Shown piece after piece: positions 58,391-64,000 of a stretch of 64,000 nucleotides of DNA. How positions within the stretch are numbered: the stretch's first letter is position 1; each line of letters opens with the position of its first letter. Both the position numbers and the translations under genes were made by a program. The notes under the pieces are model-generated. The model had not been told where the DNA came from and did no database searches. It was given only the letters and a program-made list of their open reading frames with translations. Origin of the DNA: Lasiosphaeria ovina. Taxonomy: Eukaryota; Ascomycota; Sordariomycetes; Sordariales; Lasiosphaeriaceae. The stretch spans positions 8,184,001-8,248,000 of the forward strand of contig JAULSN010000001.1 in NCBI GenBank assembly GCA_033439765.1, in the 5' to 3' direction.

Positions 58391-58984
58391 ATGGCCACCA
58401 AGGAGCTTACCTTCCAGGACGTTGCCGAGCACAACACCAAGAAGGACCTTTACATTGTGGTTCACGATGTCATTTACGATGCCACCAAGTTCGTGGATGA
58501 GCATCCGTAAGTAACTGCCGTCTCTTGCGCCCGCCGATGGGTCTTATCCATGTTTTCCCCGCATCGGCACTCGGGACAGACTGGTTAGCTAACCCGCAAC
58601 TCGGCGACACACAGCGGCGGCGAAGAGGTTCTCCTAGATGTTGCCGGTCAGGATGCCACTGAGGCGTTCGAGGATGTTGGCCACAGCGACGAGGCCCGCG
58701 AGACACTAGAGCAGCTTAAGGTCGGCACTCTGAAGCGCAATGTATGTAAAACAGGACTGGACACCGATCCCTTTACAACAGCAAAGAGCGACCATACTGA
58801 CCAATTTCTTTAGCCTGGCGACCCGAAGCCCAAGTCCGCTACTACCGGCGCGGTGGCTGCCGCTGGCCAAAACCAGAGTGCCGGTGCCGGTGTCGGCTTG
58901 TATGCGGTGGTTGCTATCGGCGGTCTGGTTGCGTTCGGCGCCTACCAGTACCTGCAGCAACAGCAGGCGGCGCAGAACGCCTAA
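58391..58984 (+). CDS. Microsomal cytochrome b5
   Basis: Tail-anchored ER haem protein that donates electrons to desaturases, hydroxylases and sterol enzymes. Three exons (58391-58506, 58615-58741, 58814-58984) give 137 residues. The haem-binding core is intact: axial H38 in FVDEHPGG, formed across the first splice, and H62 in DVGHSDEA, with the leading [11 protein letters not shown] strand. After a Pro/Lys/Ala/Gly/Gln linker comes a hydrophobic C-terminal segment ([20 protein letters not shown]) that anchors it in the membrane. The last ten residues are Gln/Ala-rich. Both introns have canonical GTAAGT/GTATGT donors. Confidence 0.95.
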
Positions 58985-60243
58985 GGGATTAGGCAGAGAG
59001 AAAGACACAATCTATAATGATGGCTTTGGCGCATTTCACACTTTCTATCCGCATGGTAGACGAGGGAGAGGGCGGCGCTTGTCTTTTCGGACCAGCACGC
59101 ACACATTCAACGTGCACATAAACACACACACACACACACTCACGACGGAAGTTTGGGACCTACATCGCATGCAAAGCCCCAGGCCTTTCCAAACATCGGC
59201 CCCTCGGTAAAATGTTGAGATGCAACAACTTGCTTATTCGAGGCTCTGGCGTTTTGAGGAAAGGCAAACAAAGCACTGCTCTCACCTTCTCACGCATACT
59301 TCCCGCCAAGTGGCCCAGCCTTTCTCTCCAGGTAGCCGGTACTGTGTTGTGCATGTGCCGGAGATTTGGTTCATTTTCTAGCGAAGCGATGTCGAATACC
59401 GATCTCTTTCGTGCCTGATTGGCTAAGAATCTTACAAGGAAGACAGCGATATTTATCTAGGCATTGGAATTAGTGAGTGGATTATAGAATTTTGTAATTT
59501 TCCGGTTAATCGATTTGTTTGAACTCTCTTCTTTGATCCATTCAGGATTAGCTTTATCCTAGTTCCGCAGCGCGCCAGCCAATGGCCCCGAGTAGCCACA
59601 ATACTTAGTACCCGAGGAAACGGACGGTCACCTTTGAGAAGTCAGGTAGGTTTGTTTCCAGGTTCTTTGACGGTTCCAGGCTCGCTACTGTGGGGCTTTC
59701 GAATGACTGTAGAAGGGGCTCGAAACAGCGCAATGCTTGTCGCAACACGCAATCAAATAGTGCAATTTCACTTGCGGGTGATTGAAGCACCAACTCTGAT
59801 AGTTCCAGACTTTGCTTCACATCGTCTTTGCTTGGGAGCTCTTGAAACCAAGTTGCAAGGTCTATTCAGTTTCTGCCAATTGGTGGGTTGTTGCGCTGTG
59901 CTGATGACACATGGTTGGCCCGTGTTCGACCATTCGGCTAATTCTCCAGGCGAAACCTGGAAGTCAAGTCAGCCTTCCTTGTCTTGACTGTTTCTCGCAC
60001 AAACCAGGCGGCCAAACGTCTCTCCAACAACGGAGGTCGCCGCTCTCTCGCCTCTCAACGTCGTCTTATCGGCCACCTCCACGTCGCCGCCGGCTCGACG
60101 TCGTTCGCAGAAATCTGCATTTCTGTGAAGAGGCCGACATCTCTCGCGATCACGAGCCACGAACAGAGGCGCGATCGCAAAGAAGCAAAACTCGAGACAC
60201 CGACTGAGAGGAATCTCACAAGCGCAGCCAGCAGCCAGCAGCC
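58985..60243. other. Spacer between cytochrome b5 and TFIIE-beta
   Basis: Cytochrome b5 3' flank with a CA repeat near 59117-59141, and the TFIIE-beta promoter. ORFs that run into the TFIIE gene in other frames are shadows. Confidence 0.6.
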
Positions 60244-61155
60244 ATGGCGAGCGCACTCGAGCGGCAGCAGGCCGCCTTTGCCGGCAGCATGTCGGCCGCT
60301 GCCTCCAAGATTGGCGGCACTAAGCGCGCTCTCGCACCGCCGTCCCCCTCGCCCTCGATTGGCTCGACGACGTCGGCGGCCGCCGTCGCAACCCCCCGCA
60401 AGGACCGCGACACCCCGGGCGCTTCGGCCAGCGGCCACCCCATCGTCTACTCGCAGCCCATCAACACAGGAACAGGCGACAGCGACATCGCGCAGATGGC
60501 CTATGCCGTCTCATGGCTGCGCACCAAAGAGGAGCCACAGGGCTATGCGGATGTTCTGGGATACCTGTCGGGCACCAACCGCCCCGAGAGCGAGCAGGAG
60601 TTCTTTGTCGAGCAGATGCGCCGGCACCCGCAGATACAGTGGATTCCCGATCCCAACCTCAGCGAGCAGACGTGGCGCACGGGCACCTACCTGCACCGGC
60701 CGACGATTCCCAACGTGCGCACAAAGACACAGCTTCTAGCCTACCTTCAGAAGAAGACGGACTCTAGCGGCGTCAGCGTCAAGGATCTCAAGGACGGCTG
60801 GCCCGGCTGTGAGGCGGCCATCAGCGACCTCGAGGCCGACCACAAGCTGCTGGTGGTGCGCGCCAAGAAGGACAACATCGCCCGCATGGTCTGGCTCGAC
60901 GATTCAAGCCTCTTCCATGACATTGACCCGGAGCTGAAAGTCATGTGGTCCCGCGTCGAGGTGCCCGCCGTCGACACCATTGTCCAGCGCCTCTTGACGG
61001 CCCAGCAAAAGCCGGCCTCGGAAGACCCGCGGCTCAAGCTGATGCAGGCCCCAAAGGTCGAGAAGAAGAAGAAGCGCGCCCAGCGCCGCACGGGCAAGTC
61101 GACGAACACCCACATGGAGCATCTCCTCAAGGACTACAGCTACATGAAGCGGTGA
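60244..61155 (+). CDS. TFA2: Transcription initiation factor IIE, beta subunit
   Basis: General RNA polymerase II factor that with TFIIE-alpha recruits and stimulates TFIIH at the promoter. Single exon, 303 residues, ATG in GCC ATG G context. The N-terminal 65 residues are Ala/Ser/Pro-rich. Two tandem winged helices follow: about 75-150 (DIAQMAYAVSWLRTKEEPQGYADVLGYLS... QIQWIPDPNLSEQTWRTGTYLHRPTIPNVRTKTQLLAYLQKK) and about 155-215 (GVSVKDLKDGWPGCEAAISDLEADHKLLVVRAKKDNIARMVWLDD). The C-terminus is very basic (KVEKKKKRAQRRTGKSTN), as in yeast Tfa2. The gene has no intron, unlike most of its neighbours. Confidence 0.94.
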   Translation: MASALERQQAAFAGSMSAAASKIGGTKRALAPPSPSPSIGSTTSAAAVATPRKDRDTPGASASGHPIVYSQPINTGTGDSDIAQMAYAVSWLRTKEEPQGYADVLGYLSGTNRPESEQEFFVEQMRRHPQIQWIPDPNLSEQTWRTGTYLHRPTIPNVRTKTQLLAYLQKKTDSSGVSVKDLKDGWPGCEAAISDLEADHKLLVVRAKKDNIARMVWLDDSSLFHDIDPELKVMWSRVEVPAVDTIVQRLLTAQQKPASEDPRLKLMQAPKVEKKKKRAQRRTGKSTNTHMEHLLKDYSYMKR

Positions 61156-62224
61156 TGGCGTGCTCACGTAGAATATGCACCAAGTCAGTTAGGTCAGCAC
61201 ATATGTGCTTGTATCTTTTTATTACATCTTTTTTGCTCACATCGCTAGTACAAGTTGTCTATTCTTCACAGATCATGGCATTGGGTCGGCGTTTTCCCGG
61301 CGGGTCACCGGAGCATTTCCAGGGGAAGGTGAATTTATTTTCCGTCTTGGGGCCAACGGTTAGGTAGGCAGGAAAGGAAGGCAGGTAACGAGGCTCTTTT
61401 CTCTCCTTTTCCCCCTGTTCTTTTGCTCTTTTTTTTTCATACCTTGCGCATAAAGCGGGGATGGCTTTTTACAGGAGCGAAGATGGGAAAAAATCAATCA
61501 TCAGGTGCCTGACATTTTCTTCGGGGAGAGGGGGAAGAAGCGGGTACACGATCTGGGATTTGGCGTTTTTTTAATGATTCTGGCTTTTTTCGTCTTCTAA
61601 GCTCCCCCACCTAGATTGCCAGACGAGAAAGAAATAAAAAAAAATAAAAAGTAAGTACACTTATTCGCCTTTTGAGCCGAGCTGGCAGAACGTCTTGGGC
61701 ACGAGGAGAAATGAATATCTAATAGATGAGCTGGTAACATAGCTTCCTAGTGGGAAAAAAATTTGAAAATACATGGCGCCGCCAGTTCTATGATAAGCAG
61801 ACTAACAGTTACAAGTCTTGCGGAATCACTAATGTAGTAGCTTTTTGGGCGTGTTCTCTCACTGTGTTAAGCAACTGGCAAGCCTCGCGATTGATACGTA
61901 CATTAAAAAGAGATAAACTCGCTCCTATATGACCCCCTCGTACATGGAATAGTACGCCAGCAACTCCCCCCTTCCCCTGGTCAGTACCGTCTTTCTTTTC
62001 CCTTTTCCAAAAAGAAGACAGACATATGGGGAAAACAAAATAGAAAACAGAAAGAAGAAGAAACCCCTCCGTTGTTTCCTGGTTTAGCAGCCTAGTAGCT
62101 TTTGCTGGGTATAACCGCACCGCCTTTTATTCCTTTCGAACTTTCCTTCCCAGACGGGACAGTGGAAAATAACATGGTTTTGTTTCCAAGGGGAAAGAAA
62201 AAAAGAGAACAACTTTGTTTGTTC
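61156..62224. other. Convergent 3' region between TFIIE-beta and DsbA-like genes
   Basis: AT-richer sequence with many homopolymer A and T runs (for example 61428-61437 and 61635-61650). Contains both 3' UTRs. No gene seen. Confidence 0.6.
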
Positions 62225-63768
62225 TTAGTCTTGCTCCATCCCGCAGCTGTTCCGCATGATCGTGGCAATCGATAACCTCCTGTCACTCCTTTTTTCACCC
62301 GTCTGCGGCTGCTGTTGCCACCGCCGCCACTCCTCTTCGTTGCCCTCGTCCTTTCTCTCCTGCTTCACCGCCACCGCCTCGTCCTCGTCCACCACTCGCC
62401 CTCCGAGACTAACGCCGGCCAGATCTTTCAACGCCAGCATTCGGCTCTGTGCTTGTTGCTGATTTTGTTGGTGCTTATTTTGTTGCTGTTGTTGTTGCTG
62501 CTGCTGCTGCTGCCCGAGAAGAATCTTCTCAAACAGGCCCAGAAACACATCTGGCCCCTGCATGCCGCCGATGCGGTACCGGCCCTGGACGATGTAGCTC
62601 GGCACGGCCGAGATACCGACGTCGTGGGCGCGGGCCGTCTCGGCGTCGACGGTCGCGCCGATCCGCGCCGCCGAAGTCGTCTCTGCGGTGGCGGCGGCTC
62701 CTGCTGCATCGCCGTCAAACCACGCGCGCGCGGCTGCCTCGGACGGCCCGAGAACCCCCGTCTCCACGGCCACGCGCGACAGGAACCCCCGGTCGGACGC
62801 GTCAAAGCCCTCTTGGAAGGAGCCGCTAAAGATGGCTTCTATGACGGCGTCTAACTTGCTATTTTTGTTGGTAAGCGGGCGAGTTGGTGTTGCTGCTGGC
62901 TGGTTCTTGGGCAGGTGTGCGTCGGCGTCATGGCCGTCCATGTCCACATCCTCGTCCTCGTTGTATTCTGTCTGCGGAGACGTGGAGACTGCGGACGCCG
63001 AGGATATTGTTGATTCGGCGTAAGATGAAGATGTTGCCGAGGCCGGTCCAGTCTGTGCGGGCGGTGGTGGTGGGGGCTGTGATGTTGAGAGCAGAGAGGT
63101 GGCGGCGGCGGCAGCGGCATCCTGCTCTGCCGCAAGAAGAATCAACTTGTGCGAATCGCGCGAGTTGCCCGTCAGGCCCTCCCACCGGAAGTTTATGCCG
63201 TACTCGGCGCCTGTGGCCGCGATGCGTTCAAAAATGGGGCCCGCGCGTGGGCCGAGAACGGCCGAGATGCTGGACCCTTTTGGGTATGCTGGTGGTTCGG
63301 TCAGAAGAAGCGATATCGAATTGGAGTGCCAGAGAATTGTGTGAAAAAAGGAAAGAAAAGGATAGCTTGAGCTCTGGCTTTGCAGACTGTATTGTACTTC
63401 CCCTTTCACTTTGTCTAGCACTATTCTGACGAGTGACACAAAGCCCGGTGGACGATGAGAGCTCACAAACCCCTCGTCGCGATATGTGAACTTGAATGGG
63501 GGAAGCGAGAGAGAACAAGTCCAAGTATGCACACCTTTCACCACAGAGTCAAAGAACAACCAGAAGAAAAAGGTGGCAACGGAAACAACGTACCAGAGGC
63601 TTTGGCAGTTGGGTGGAGGATATACGGCCTCCATACCAAGTCAAAGTCGACGCCGGGATGGCGGGCGCGGAAGGTGGCAATGGCGCTGTCGAGGCTCTTC
63701 TTCCCGAGATAACACCATGGACAAACCGTGTCTGAGTGGATATCGACCTTGATGCTAAGCTGTGCCAT
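62225..63768 (-). CDS. DsbA/FrnE-like thioredoxin-fold oxidoreductase with low-complexity insertion
   Basis: Two exons (63768-63594, 63288-62225) give 412 residues. The thioredoxin fold starts SIKVDIHSDTVCPWCYLGKKSLD with a CPWC redox pair at 16-19. The helical insert holds GINFRWEGLTGNSRDSHKLILLA, and the cis-Pro loop is at ISAVPSYIV (P288). This order matches the FrnE / 2-hydroxychromene-2-carboxylate isomerase-like family, whose members are usually about 200-250 residues. Two additions explain the length: about 115-203 is a poly-Ala, poly-Pro, Ser and acidic insertion inside the helical domain, and after 315 there is a poly-Gln run and a Gln/Glu/Arg-rich tail. The intron is 305 nt, the longest in the window. 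No signal peptide, so cytosolic or nuclear. The natural substrate is unknown. Confidence 0.85.
62481..62513. repeat. CTG/CAG repeat encoding poly-Gln in the DsbA-like gene
   Basis: A GTT/GCT trinucleotide run on the plus strand that reads as about 11 Gln on the coding strand, just after the thioredoxin-fold C-terminus (LFEKILLG). Confidence 0.85.
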
Positions 63769-64000
63769 GGTTTTTCGTGTCTTGTTCCCTCAACCTCAAT
63801 TCCGGGTTCCTCGTTTCCTTGAGGGGTATGAGAGGTGGGCGTGTGTGGAATCAATCCGCCCTTTTGAGTCGTCAGTCAATACCTCTTTAGTAGCTCAAGG
63901 TATGTACCTCAAGTAGATGGTTGTTGGTCTGTCATACTCGAGCTGACGGCCTGCTTATGGTGTTGTTACTTACCTTGGAATGGGTGTGTATGATATTTCT
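63769..64000. other. Promoter of the DsbA-like gene and window end
   Basis: No gene. Contains a TATGTACCTCAAG-type motif near 63900. The sequence runs off the window. Confidence 0.5.

Noticed and set aside
59984..60739. 251-codon plus ORF overlapping TFIIE-beta
   Set aside because: Other frame of the TFIIE-beta gene; becomes an Arg/Pro string in the coding part.

Overview
The window looks like nuclear DNA of a filamentous ascomycete, most likely a Sordariomycete. The evidence is short GT-AG introns (about 50-140 nt, usually with a CTRAY-type branch point), long gene-poor spacers rich in homopolymers and microsatellites, one tRNA gene, and a gene set typical of Pezizomycotina: an L-galactonate dehydratase, an ExgD-type membrane glucanase with an RE-rich head, a Stn1 telomere protein and a stand-alone Rib2-type deaminase. 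Gene models below were spliced by hand. For every multi-exon gene except the dsRBD-like one, exon lengths sum to a multiple of three.

Layout. 0-9.7 kb: a large Zn2Cys6 regulator (-) and the protein farnesyltransferase beta subunit (+), diverging from a 4.3 kb spacer that holds a striking 32-bp palindrome. 9.7-15.3 kb: the longest gene-free stretch, then a small double-stranded-RNA-binding-domain-like protein. 19.3-27.4 kb: GDP-mannose pyrophosphorylase (+), glycerol kinase (-), tRNA-Lys(CUU) (-), a doubtful small ORF and a protein kinase (-). 29-41 kb: a secreted GH81 endo-beta-1,3-glucanase (-), the CST subunit Stn1 (-), a DNAJC9-like J-protein (-) diverging from a Rib2-type deaminase (+), a SURNod19/PHM-like protein (+) and L-galactonate dehydratase (-). 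43-46 kb: a disordered protein of unknown function, then the repair nuclease subunit ERCC1/Rad10. 48-58 kb: GH47 alpha-1,2-mannosidase (+) converging on the membrane beta-glucanase ExgD (-), which diverges from the branched-chain keto-acid dehydrogenase E1-beta gene (+), then F-actin capping protein alpha (+). 58-64 kb: cytochrome b5 (+), TFIIE-beta (+) and a DsbA/FrnE-like thioredoxin-fold protein (-).

The genes do not form an obvious cluster. Loose themes are cell wall and glycan work (GDP-mannose synthesis, GH47 trimming, GH81 and GH5 glucanases), carbon catabolism (glycerol kinase, galacturonate pathway, branched-chain keto acids) and genome maintenance (Stn1, ERCC1, and a DNAJC9-like protein by homology). 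I found no transposon ORF, CRISPR array, secondary-metabolite cluster or virus-derived gene.

The most interesting signals are: the TACTCCGTA/TACGGAGTA nonamer (eight copies located, all between genes, where about 0.5 is expected by chance) and the nested palindrome at 7310-7341 that overlaps one copy; a 19-nt micro-exon followed by a GC-AG intron in the capping-protein gene; a reading-phase conflict in the dsRBD-like gene; three introns that are multiples of three and free of stops; and an about 90-residue low-complexity insertion in the DsbA-like protein.
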